This document shows positions 17,492 through 25,307 of a stretch of 35,922 bases of DNA, piece by piece. A program made the position numbers and the translations under genes. The DNA comes from Candidatus Methylobacter titanis (lineage in GTDB: Bacteria > Pseudomonadota > Gammaproteobacteria > Methylococcales > Methylomonadaceae). The notes under the pieces are model-generated. The model ran no database searches, was not told the DNA's origin, and saw only the letters and a list, made by a program, of their open reading frames with translations. The first letter of the stretch is position 1. The number at the start of each line of letters is the position of its first letter. The stretch is from positions 1 through 35,922 of the forward strand of contig JAQSDX010000037.1 in the NCBI GenBank assembly GCA_029946125.1, written 5' to 3'.

Positions 17492-18016
17492 CTAGTGATA
17501 TTTTAATAAATCGGTCAGGTGATGTACTTCATCATTGACCAGTTCTTCAATACGTTTGCTGAAATAAAGTCCGCCTATCGCAATAATCATGCCGGCCATA
17601 GTCGGTATGGTGGCCTGGGATACGCCGGATGCCATGGCCCTGGCGTTGCTGGTGCCGGTCACCGACATCACGTCAAAGACGCTAATCATTCCTGTTACCG
17701 TTCCTAGCAAGCCCAACAACGGACACAAAACCACCAGCATATTGATAATAGCAATGGTTTTGCTCATTTTGATTTTAGCCTCAGAAATAATACATTCCCT
17801 GATGGATAAGGCATGTGGCGTATGCCGGTCTTCCCGGCTGTTCCACTGGTCTACCCAGAGAACCTTAAGTCCGGGATAGGTCAGCCTGAAAAAAAGGAAG
17901 CGCTCTACCACCAACGTCCATAAACAGATGGAGGTCAGCAGAATCATCCATAGCACATCGCCGCCGGTATTTAAGAAATTGCGTAGCGACTCCAGCAACG
18001 TTAACAACGCAGACAT
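17492..18016 (-). CDS. exbB: ExbB/MotA/TolQ-family proton channel subunit
   Basis: A 174-residue short ExbB (ExbB2 class). Transmembrane segment ~20-40, then the conserved pair of helices KTIAIINMLVVLCPLLGLLGTVTGMISVFDVMSVTGTSNARAMASGVSQATIPTMAGMIIAIGG that carry the polar Thr residues of the proton path. Its start overlaps the upstream ttpC stop by one base (TAATG). Presence of both a large TtpC and a short ExbB identifies the TonB2-type system. Confidence 0.94.
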   Translation of the reverse strand: MSALLTLLESLRNFLNTGGDVLWMILLTSICLWTLVVERFLFFRLTYPGLKVLWVDQWNSREDRHTPHALSIRECIISEAKIKMSKTIAIINMLVVLCPLLGLLGTVTGMISVFDVMSVTGTSNARAMASGVSQATIPTMAGMIIAIGGLYFSKRIEELVNDEVHHLTDLLKYH

Positions 18017-19344
18017 TACTTGCCTGCCCGGCGGCTGATTAAGCCGGCCGTCTGCTCATCGAGAATTTGCACCAATACCCGGCTGCGGGAAGCCACAATG
18101 CTGTGCAGAAACAATAAGGGAATGGCGACAGACAATCCCTGCACGGTAGTCACCAGCGCCTGAGAAATACCCTCAGCCATCAGTTTGGGGTCGCCGGTGC
18201 CGAACAAACTGATCGATTGAAACGTCACAATCATGCCGGTCACGGTGCCAAGCAATCCCAGCAAGGGCCCTACGGCAGCCACCAACTTAAGAATCGACAA
18301 GCCTTCTTCCAACGGCGGCACTTCCCGGGTAATCGCCTCATCCAGCAATAACTCCAGATTATCGGTATCCTCAGCATTGCCTTTCTCGACAACAGCAAAA
18401 ATGCGTCCCAGCGGATTGTCCTCATTAGCAACGGAGCTGTTCATTTGTAACGCCATTTTCCGGCTGACTGACGATAATTGAACCAATCTGACCATGCCAT
18501 AAATAAAACCGACCACACCCAAGATCATGGTTATGTAACCAATCAATCCGCCTTGCTGCAAACGTTCAATGAAACTCGGCGTTTGAATCAGCATGCCGAG
18601 AATAGCGCCCCGGGTAGGATCAAGGGCAATATCGGCTTGTCCTGATGTAGACTCTGCGAATTCTTCAGCCAAATCAAGAAACTTGCCTTCCGGTTGACGC
18701 GGCAGATCGGCCAGTTTCCCGGTTTCCGGCAAATAGCGCAAATATTGACCATCGGCCAGCGCATTGAAGACACCCACCCGCACCACTTTTGCCTGGCGCG
18801 GCTCGCCGGCTGCCGACAGGATTTCAGCATCGTAATGGACAACTTTGCCGGATTCGGTCATTTCCTGTTGCAGGGTAAACCATAATTGCTCCATCTGCGC
18901 CATGGACGGCAGGGCTTTGTTATCGGCAATCGCAGATAACACGCCAGTTCTGTCAGGGAACTCCGCAGAAATAATAGAATTTTTCAAGTTGGCTTTTAAA
19001 TCACCGGCGACTTGCCGGGCGACGCCGAATAGTTCGCCCAACGGCCCGCTACGCTCGGTCAGTTTGGCTTCCAGCTGGTTTAACTGTTCGCTGTTGGCCG
19101 TCAGCTGCGCCGTCAGTTGACTGCCGATGCTTTCCTGTTTACTCAGCTCCGCTTTGGCAGCGTCTACTAATTGTTGCTGTTTGCCGGGGTCGGCAACAAA
19201 CTCGGCTTCCCGAGCAGCATTGACTTTGCCTTCCTCGCCTTGAGTTTGTTTAATTTCCTGTAATAACTTATCCAGATCCAGGTGATCGGCAAAAGCAGTA
19301 TTGCAAAGCAATAGCATTAAAAAAACAAAGATCAGCTTATTCAT
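18016..19344 (-). CDS. ttpC: TtpC-like large MotA/TolQ/ExbB family protein
   Basis: A 442-residue protein: signal peptide (MNKLIFVFLMLLLCNTAFA), a ~230-residue periplasmic extension rich in charged residues and predicted coiled coil (AREAEFVADPGKQQQLVDAA, SKQESIGSQLTAQ...), a transmembrane helix (~272-292) and a C-terminal ExbB-like double helix (LKLVAAVGPLLGLLGTVTGM and LMAEGISQALVTTVQGLSVAIP). This matches TtpC of Vibrio TonB2 systems, which is needed for energising some receptors. It overlaps DUF3450 by 4 bases (ATGA) and exbB by 1 base. Confidence 0.9.
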   Translation of the reverse strand: MNKLIFVFLMLLLCNTAFADHLDLDKLLQEIKQTQGEEGKVNAAREAEFVADPGKQQQLVDAAKAELSKQESIGSQLTAQLTANSEQLNQLEAKLTERSGPLGELFGVARQVAGDLKANLKNSIISAEFPDRTGVLSAIADNKALPSMAQMEQLWFTLQQEMTESGKVVHYDAEILSAAGEPRQAKVVRVGVFNALADGQYLRYLPETGKLADLPRQPEGKFLDLAEEFAESTSGQADIALDPTRGAILGMLIQTPSFIERLQQGGLIGYITMILGVVGFIYGMVRLVQLSSVSRKMALQMNSSVANEDNPLGRIFAVVEKGNAEDTDNLELLLDEAITREVPPLEEGLSILKLVAAVGPLLGLLGTVTGMIVTFQSISLFGTGDPKLMAEGISQALVTTVQGLSVAIPLLFLHSIVASRSRVLVQILDEQTAGLISRRAGK

Positions 19345-20090
19345 TTGGCGGCCTCAGGTGCAGAAACGGGAACAATCAACATATCCGGCGCTGTTTCCTT
19401 GCGGGCAATACGCAAACCGTTACGAATCGAGTTGCTGTAACCGGAAGATAATGGTTGCCAGCGTTTTTCCTCTTTATCCCAGAAACCGGTTTCACTGCCG
19501 TCCAGCCGTTGGTAATAAAGGGCCACACGGCCCAGACGTAAAAAATCAACCGAACTGGTCACGCCGTTTAACTCGATATTCGCCTTATAGGCTTCAATCG
19601 TATTGCCGTATTCATTTTCAACCTGAAAGGCCTCCATAATCCGACGAAATTTTTCGGCATTGCTGACATCGGCTTTCGTGACCAGCTCTTTTAATTGGCT
19701 CAAACGCTGCTTGCGCTCTTTGGGTAAGAACGGCAAATCCAGCTGAATAAATTGGTCTAAGCTATCGAGCATGTGTACGATCAACGGCACGATTTCCTGC
19801 TTGGTGACTTCAATATCTTGCAGTTGTTTTTCCAGCGAGGCTTTTTCTTCAACCTGGGATGCCAGCATGTCTTTAATATGCTGATTATAGGTTTGCAAAA
19901 TATCCGTTTGCCGAGTAACTGAGTGGTATTGTTCCAGCAGCGTATTTTTTTGCTCGCCAGGCACCGCCGGCTGAGCTTTTGTTACTGCGGGCGCCGCAGC
20001 CTGTACCGATAACGCACAAACGCCTAGGAAAGCGGCGGCCAGACAGGTGTGATGTCGGCTAGAATTAAGCATAGTAGTCCAAATAGTCAT
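19341..20090 (-). CDS. DUF3450 periplasmic coiled-coil protein
   Basis: A 249-residue DUF3450 protein, regularly the first gene before ttpC-exbB-exbD-tonB. It has a signal peptide (cleavage around SVQA-A), a coiled coil (~60-115: VTRQTDILQTYNQHIKDMLA ... EKASLEKQLQDIEVTKQEIV) and a C-terminal part with GYSNSIRNGLRIARKETAPDM. ATG at 20072 is a possible alternative start with a slightly better upstream GGA; either leaves a plausible signal peptide. Its role is not established; the coiled coil may bridge TtpC to TonB. It begins 128 bases after the ABC permease gene on the same strand. Confidence 0.85.
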   Translation of the reverse strand: MTIWTTMLNSSRHHTCLAAAFLGVCALSVQAAAPAVTKAQPAVPGEQKNTLLEQYHSVTRQTDILQTYNQHIKDMLASQVEEKASLEKQLQDIEVTKQEIVPLIVHMLDSLDQFIQLDLPFLPKERKQRLSQLKELVTKADVSNAEKFRRIMEAFQVENEYGNTIEAYKANIELNGVTSSVDFLRLGRVALYYQRLDGSETGFWDKEEKRWQPLSSGYSNSIRNGLRIARKETAPDMLIVPVSAPEAAK

Positions 20091-20217
20091 AGTATGAAGT
20101 TAAGAAATTCCGACCGGAAAAGTCGTTTCGATTGCTGTCTATTATAAAGCCTGATCTGAGTTTATTATCAAGGTGTCAGCAAAATTACCCTGCCTGCATT
20201 GGCGTTTAAATCGTGTT

Positions 20218-21573
20218 TTACGGCTTTGCGAAGCGCTTGCGCAACATGATCAGCCCCCCTAATAAAAAAATGTCGGCCAGCAACTGCCTTACCAGCACCG
20301 TCCAAGCTGTGACCGCAGTCAGCAACGGTTTAAAGATCGGCTGTTGCTGATAATCCGAAGTCGACATGGCTTGCTTGCCGATGATTCTGCGGACAAAAAA
20401 CGCCCGCCACCGGTCTTCAAATTGATTAACCGTGTCAATGTATTCGGCATAACGGGGCGCATCGATACCCGCCAGACGGTCGGCCGTCAACACGACGGCC
20501 AAGCCTGGCGACAGTGCGGACCAACGCTCCATAAACTCGAAATGCGCTTTCCGAACCTCATCGAAACGATACATCAACGGCCGCACCTTACTATCAAGTT
20601 CCAGATTGGCGGGCAGACCGGCAATTTCGCGCGGAGGCTCTGTTACCGGAGGAATGTCGGGATGCGCCCGATACCAGACTGACAGCAATCCGGCTTGCTG
20701 TGTAGCCGTTTGCGCCTGAACACGCCGAATATCGACAATCGCTTCGAGCCGGGAGGGCATGGCTTGCTCGCCGTTTGCCGCCCAGCTTAAACCCGCCGGT
20801 AGCGCAAAGGTCGTGACCAGCCATACGCCTAGCAAGCCTACCGCCGCCGCACCCGATGAAACCGGCAGCAACAAAAACAGCCCGGCAATTGCAATCCACA
20901 ACCCGGTAAACAGCCCGACAAAAACCAGCCAATAACTTGCCGCGCAAAGGGTCGAACCGGAGTCCAGCATAAACGCAAACAGCGATGCCGCGACCACAGG
21001 CACCAGCACCATTACCCAACGCACCACGAGTGCGGTAAATACCAACCGCCAAGGCTGGGCCATTTGCGCGCAAACCAAACGCCAGACGCCCCGTTCCCGA
21101 TCTTCCTGCACCAGACCGTAACTAACCGCTATTACGGTCAACGGCAGCAATAACGCCAGCACAGTTGCAAAATCGGGCAAGCCCAGTTCGCGCAGCAGCG
21201 GATTGAACAGCTGATCGCTGTTACGGCCATCGGTATGACGACTGCGGCTTGAGATGCGCAGCTCTGAATCGAGCAAATCGACTTGGCGCACGCTCAAGGC
21301 CAAACCGCCCAGCGCCGGAAGGCGCACCGTTGTACTATCGGCCAGTTTGCTGGTATAGCCGCCTTGGCCGGTACCCGGCGCATCGTGCATTTCCGCCCGC
21401 ACCTGCGTGCCTGCGGCGGTGTGTTGCGACGGCAAGGCTCTGGCACGAAACTCACTGGCGGCAAGTCCCGAACTTATTGCGCTAGCCGCTAATAAAATAA
21501 AGAATGCGGCAATAATCCACAAATTGACCGGATTGCGGATGAAGCGCCGCCATTCGGTTGGTAACAACGGCAT
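20218..21573 (-). CDS. ABC-2-type transporter permease, DUF3526-like (second copy)
   Basis: A 451-residue membrane protein: an N-terminal helix (NPVNLWIIAAFFILLAASA, ~15-35), a large periplasmic loop (~40-140), then a block of five helices (~150-265), a second loop and a last helix near the C terminus. The EDRERGVWRLV motif is the usual ABC-2 coupling helix segment. The open frame extends to 21630, but ATG at 21573 makes a TAATG overlap with the upstream permease, so I use that start. It is the partner permease of the next gene and the ATPase, as in NosFY-type exporters. Confidence 0.85.
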   Translation of the reverse strand: MPLLPTEWRRFIRNPVNLWIIAAFFILLAASAISSGLAASEFRARALPSQHTAAGTQVRAEMHDAPGTGQGGYTSKLADSTTVRLPALGGLALSVRQVDLLDSELRISSRSRHTDGRNSDQLFNPLLRELGLPDFATVLALLLPLTVIAVSYGLVQEDRERGVWRLVCAQMAQPWRLVFTALVVRWVMVLVPVVAASLFAFMLDSGSTLCAASYWLVFVGLFTGLWIAIAGLFLLLPVSSGAAAVGLLGVWLVTTFALPAGLSWAANGEQAMPSRLEAIVDIRRVQAQTATQQAGLLSVWYRAHPDIPPVTEPPREIAGLPANLELDSKVRPLMYRFDEVRKAHFEFMERWSALSPGLAVVLTADRLAGIDAPRYAEYIDTVNQFEDRWRAFFVRRIIGKQAMSTSDYQQQPIFKPLLTAVTAWTVLVRQLLADIFLLGGLIMLRKRFAKP

Positions 21574-22985
21574 TATGGTTTCAGCCTCTTGGCGGAAAAC
21601 AGCAACGCAATCAGCGCGGCGACCAGCCAAGCCAGCAATACCAGCAGATCGGCCAGCGCATGATGCAACGCAAAGCCCACCGGGGGCGACTGATAACGGA
21701 ATGCCTTAACGCTGGCCCAGTCGTCATCATGGCCCTGAGCGCCGTGCTCCGTGCCGTGGCTGCGTTCACGATCCCAGTCATCGGTCAGGCCGATAAAATA
21801 ATGCCGGTAATTTTCGGCGGCATCCTCAAAATGACGCTGATGCGCCAAATCCATGCCCGACAATGTCATCGACACCGAGCGCATCGCGATGCTCGGGCCG
21901 AGCAGCGAGGCGATATGGATAAACCGGCTTTGGCGTTCGAACGCATCACTCAACCTGTCGAAATGCAGGGCATGAACCCGTGCGGAATAACCGTCATTAA
22001 AACTGCGTTTGAGCGCGGCATAGCCTACCGGCAAATCTTCAATCCGTGTCGCAGCGTACTGTTTTAACAGTTGAACATTGAATAACGCCTCCCGCTTTTC
22101 ATGATCGCCATCGTTATCCAGACCCTGCTGAATATCGTCTTTGATCGCCGCCCAAAACGCCGTCGCAGCGGGTATCGGCATCCACGCCTCTGCAGCAGCA
22201 GCGCCCAATCTCGGCGCAATCAGCACACTGCCCGACCAGAAAGCCAACAACGCAAACAAAGCCAGACGGCTGCTGTGAAAATGGATTGAGGTGGACATAG
22301 CCAAGGCCGCGAATACCGCATAATAGATAAAAAAACTAGCGCCCAACGCCAACAACCTGAGACTGTCGTCACCGGTGAGGTCGAAATTACGATACAAAAT
22401 AATCATCGCAAGCCCCATTGCCGGCAGCAACACCAGCAAAAAAGCCAGCAACAAACCGATAAATTTGCCCAGCAACAGTTGCATAGCCGATACCCCGAGA
22501 CTGTGCAACATGCGCAACGTACCTTGCTCCCGCTCCAAAGTCACCGCATTAAAAGCCAGCGCCACGACCAGCAGCGGCAACAATGCAACCAACACAAAAC
22601 CGGCGCTGGCCTGCCCGAAGCGACTGGCTAATCCCTGGTCGGCCGCCGGACTGAAACGCGCGCCGTTGCGTTTGTGCGGCTCCAGCCAGAGCGTTTGACC
22701 GGTATAGTGTCTCAAGCCGGGATCTATCGATGCCAGCGGCGAATCCGGCTTAAACACATAAATGCCGAAATGCGCCGCCGCATGCGGGTTTTTAACGCCT
22801 TGCGTATCCCATTGTTGCTTGGCGCTTGCGCCCACGGCTTGTTTTTCCTGCTGCAACTGCTGATGTTCGCTGATGGAAGCCAGAAAAAAGCCGCTTAATA
22901 GCGCGAACACCGAAAAGGCCAACACCAACAACCTTCCGTCCCGCACTACCGCCAACAGCTCCTTGCGGATAATCGCAACAATCAC
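21573..22985 (-). CDS. ABC-2-type transporter permease, DUF3526-like (first copy)
   Basis: A 470-residue permease of the DUF3526/ABC-2 class: one N-terminal helix (~22-38), a long extracytoplasmic loop (~40-125), five helices (~130-290) with the LEREQGTLRMLHSLG coupling segment, a second large loop, and a C-terminal helix. The second loop carries a cluster HGTEHGAQGHDDD (~405-417), a possible metal-binding patch that is not a general feature of ABC-2 permeases. The start codon is GTG overlapping the ATPase stop (GTGA). Similar permease pairs are seen with TonB receptors; substrate unknown. Confidence 0.88.
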   Translation of the reverse strand: MIVAIIRKELLAVVRDGRLLVLAFSVFALLSGFFLASISEHQQLQQEKQAVGASAKQQWDTQGVKNPHAAAHFGIYVFKPDSPLASIDPGLRHYTGQTLWLEPHKRNGARFSPAADQGLASRFGQASAGFVLVALLPLLVVALAFNAVTLEREQGTLRMLHSLGVSAMQLLLGKFIGLLLAFLLVLLPAMGLAMIILYRNFDLTGDDSLRLLALGASFFIYYAVFAALAMSTSIHFHSSRLALFALLAFWSGSVLIAPRLGAAAAEAWMPIPAATAFWAAIKDDIQQGLDNDGDHEKREALFNVQLLKQYAATRIEDLPVGYAALKRSFNDGYSARVHALHFDRLSDAFERQSRFIHIASLLGPSIAMRSVSMTLSGMDLAHQRHFEDAAENYRHYFIGLTDDWDRERSHGTEHGAQGHDDDWASVKAFRYQSPPVGFALHHALADLLVLLAWLVAALIALLFSAKRLKP

Positions 22986-23707
22986 AGCAAGCCCCGCGCG
23001 TGCGCCAGATATTTGTGTTCCAACTCATCGTGCGCCACGGTGTGTGCATCGAACTCTTCAACCAGACGACCGGCTTTCATGATGCCGATACGGTCGGCGA
23101 CCTGCTTGGCATTAAACAGATCATGAGTCGCCATCAGCACCGCCATGCCCAGATCGGCGGCCGCCCGTATGCGCCGGGCAAAATCATTGGCCGCACTGGG
23201 ATCGAGCCCGGAGGTCGGCTCATCCAGCAACATGACTTTCGCCTGTTTTGCCGAGGCGATAGCCAGACCGACTTTCTGGCGCATACCCTTTGAATATGTC
23301 GAAACGCGCCGGTCATGAGCATCGCTTTGCAAGCCGGTGTTCGCCAGCAAATCGTGCGCGTGCTGCCGGGATAGGCGGATATCAGCCAGCGTACAGAAAA
23401 AACTCAGATTTTCCACGCCGCTCAGGTATTCATACAACGCCACATTTTCCGGCAGATAGGCCAGCTTGGCGCGCACCACCGCCGGGTTTTGCTCAGGCGA
23501 TTCGCCATCAATAAAGACATTGCCGGAGGTCGGCCGATTGAAGCCCAAAAAGGTATTAATGGTTGAGGTTTTCCCGGCGCCATTGCCGCCCAGCAAGGCA
23601 TAGACGCAACCGGCCGGAACCGATAAATCGAGCCCATCGATTGCGCGATAGTTTTTATACTTGACCACCAGTTGTCTGGCCTCAAGCAGGGGTTTATTTG
23701 CAGACAT
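22982..23707 (-). CDS. ABC transporter ATP-binding protein (NosF/CcmA-like)
   Basis: An ATPase of about 241 residues: Walker A GGNGAGKT, Q-loop-like YLPENVALY, signature YSKGMRQKVGLA, Walker B VMLLDEPTSGLDP and switch His in ATHD. Close in type to NosF, which with NosY/NosD acts in copper-site assembly of nitrous-oxide reductase, and to other ABC-2 exporter ATPases. The frame opens at a TTG (23713), but ATG 23707 (MSANKPLLEAR) is preferred. Overlaps the first permease by 4 bases. Whether it exports a substrate or powers maturation of a periplasmic protein cannot be told. Confidence 0.92.
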   Translation of the reverse strand: MSANKPLLEARQLVVKYKNYRAIDGLDLSVPAGCVYALLGGNGAGKTSTINTFLGFNRPTSGNVFIDGESPEQNPAVVRAKLAYLPENVALYEYLSGVENLSFFCTLADIRLSRQHAHDLLANTGLQSDAHDRRVSTYSKGMRQKVGLAIASAKQAKVMLLDEPTSGLDPSAANDFARRIRAAADLGMAVLMATHDLFNAKQVADRIGIMKAGRLVEEFDAHTVAHDELEHKYLAHARGLL

Positions 23708-23787
23708 AATCAATTTTTAGATGATTCTGGAAAAATCATTTGATCCACGAAAATTATTTTGATGAGTTCATTATTGGAAATTAAGCC

Positions 23788-25041
23788 CTATTTATCAATA
23801 AGTTTCAATTGATAATCCTGCTGCTGCGTTTTCCAGGAAAGATACATCTTCTGCCCATCGCTGACCAGAAAGGGCTGATCGCCGGACAGCGCGGTTTCAA
23901 CAATCACTTCAGGCATCGACCAGCTTTTGCCGTCGTCGGCAGATTTGATCAGCTTGATAACATTGTGGGTGCCGTCAAACTCCTGCCAAACCACATTGAC
24001 CCGTGAACCTAAAGCCAGCACATGCGGATGGCCTGCGCCTTCTTTACCGAAATTAACCGGCGTAGAAAAATGCCGCCCTGAATCGGTCGAGTAGGCATAA
24101 AACAAGCCCTGATTGGTCGGTGAATTACTGAACCATACCGCATGATAAACACCGGAATCGGCAATCGACAAACCGGGACCGTGATGCGGGCAGGCATCGA
24201 TTTTCCAGTTATCCTGACCTAAACGGTGGGTATCGCCGGGGGTATTCCAATCGCTAAATTTGACCAGCGCGTGATCGCGTATGCCGCCTGCGAAAATATG
24301 CCGCCAAGTGACCACCGGCGTATTGTCAGGCGCTATTGCGGTATCCAATCGGCAGCATTCGCAGGTATGAGTGGCGATTCTTTTATTGGGATAAAAATGC
24401 GCACCGCCATCGTCAGACCAAGCGTAATACAAGGACAGTCCCTTAAAATCCTGCCCGGCTTTTTTAGCCGCCTCGGTATCGCGGGCATCCAACCAGGCGA
24501 TAAAAATCTCGCCGTTTTTGCCGACAGCCAGACTGTCGAAGCGATGCCTTATTACCTCGATATTATCGTTGACCGTGACAGGTTCCGAAAAACGTTTTCC
24601 ACCGTCATTTGACCGGCTAAAGCGCACATAAGTGCTGCGCTTTTTATCCAGCGTGAGTACCCAGGTTAAATAAATATTACCTTGTGCATCCAGCTTGATT
24701 TTCGGACGGCTTTCACCATCAGCCGCAATCGCTTCCGGTTTTGCGTTCACCCTAACAGGTGCCGTAAAGCTTGTGCCTTTATCGGCGGATGACTGCACAT
24801 AAAGATACTCATTGTTTACCCAGGTAATCCATAACACACCCTTGCCGTCAAAAGTGGCCGTTATGGTTTTGGCGCATTGGTTTGAAGGCAACGCGTTGGC
24901 ATCGGCGCAGACACCTTTTGCCTCGACAGAATGATGATCTGCATGCTGCTTGCCAGCACCTGCCGATTTTATCGTCGCTTCATATGCACAGCCGGAAACC
25001 GCCAGCGTTGCAAAAAACAGAACAGAGATCAGGAATTTCAT
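23788..25041 (-). CDS. BNR-repeat (sialidase-fold) lipoprotein with CECC and CPHH motifs
   Basis: A 417-residue protein with a lipobox (AVSGC, Cys18) and a six-bladed propeller made of BNR-type repeats (SADKGTSF, SNDGGKRF, SDDGGAHF, STDSGRHF, SADDGKSW). It has no sialidase catalytic triad that I can recognise. Unusual for a propeller, it bears HADHH at 33-37, Cys227-x-Cys229-Cys230 (THTCECCRLD) and Cys284-Pro-His286-His287 (DACPHHGP), which are candidate metal ligands. It lies between the TonB receptor and the ABC exporter, so a periplasmic substrate-binding or metal-chaperone role is plausible, but not proven. Confidence 0.8.
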   Translation of the reverse strand: MKFLISVLFFATLAVSGCAYEATIKSAGAGKQHADHHSVEAKGVCADANALPSNQCAKTITATFDGKGVLWITWVNNEYLYVQSSADKGTSFTAPVRVNAKPEAIAADGESRPKIKLDAQGNIYLTWVLTLDKKRSTYVRFSRSNDGGKRFSEPVTVNDNIEVIRHRFDSLAVGKNGEIFIAWLDARDTEAAKKAGQDFKGLSLYYAWSDDGGAHFYPNKRIATHTCECCRLDTAIAPDNTPVVTWRHIFAGGIRDHALVKFSDWNTPGDTHRLGQDNWKIDACPHHGPGLSIADSGVYHAVWFSNSPTNQGLFYAYSTDSGRHFSTPVNFGKEGAGHPHVLALGSRVNVVWQEFDGTHNVIKLIKSADDGKSWSMPEVIVETALSGDQPFLVSDGQKMYLSWKTQQQDYQLKLIDK

Positions 25042-25307
25042 GGATTACACCGAATTAAAAAGTCGAGCTGAATTATCAAAGAGAAATCAGGATAAAAAAA
25101 AGCAATATCTTTTCAGCCCATATGCAGTAAAGCCTGACTTGATAACAGTCAGGCTTTTTGTTTTTGCTTTTTACTTTATAAATAAACGTATCAATAATTA
25201 TACTTCAACCCAATAAAGTAATTGTATGGTGGGAAGAAGGGCATAGAGTCATCCTACAAAAATTATTGTCATTGTATTGATAAGATGCACATCCTGGTGC
25301 GGACCAA
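25042..25307. other. Gap between receptor and BNR lipoprotein genes
   Basis: About 265 A/T-rich bases. It contains the plus-strand-oriented hairpin described separately and a small GCAC/GTGC hairpin near 25285, just downstream of the receptor stop. No gene. Confidence 0.4.
25129..25160 (+). terminator. Plus-strand-oriented intrinsic terminator with no plus-strand gene
   Basis: Perfect 11-base arms AAAGCCTGACT (25129-25139) and AGTCAGGCTTT (25147-25157), then TTTTTG repeats on the plus strand. The minus strand gives only three T, so read-through from the receptor gene to the BNR lipoprotein gene is likely. It may stop antisense transcription. Confidence 0.6.

Noticed and set aside
24950-25216. 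Plus-strand frame with an ATG and AGGA at 25042 (MDYTELKS...)
   Set aside because: It begins inside the opposite start codon of the BNR lipoprotein and would run straight through a plus-strand terminator; the composition is not protein-like.
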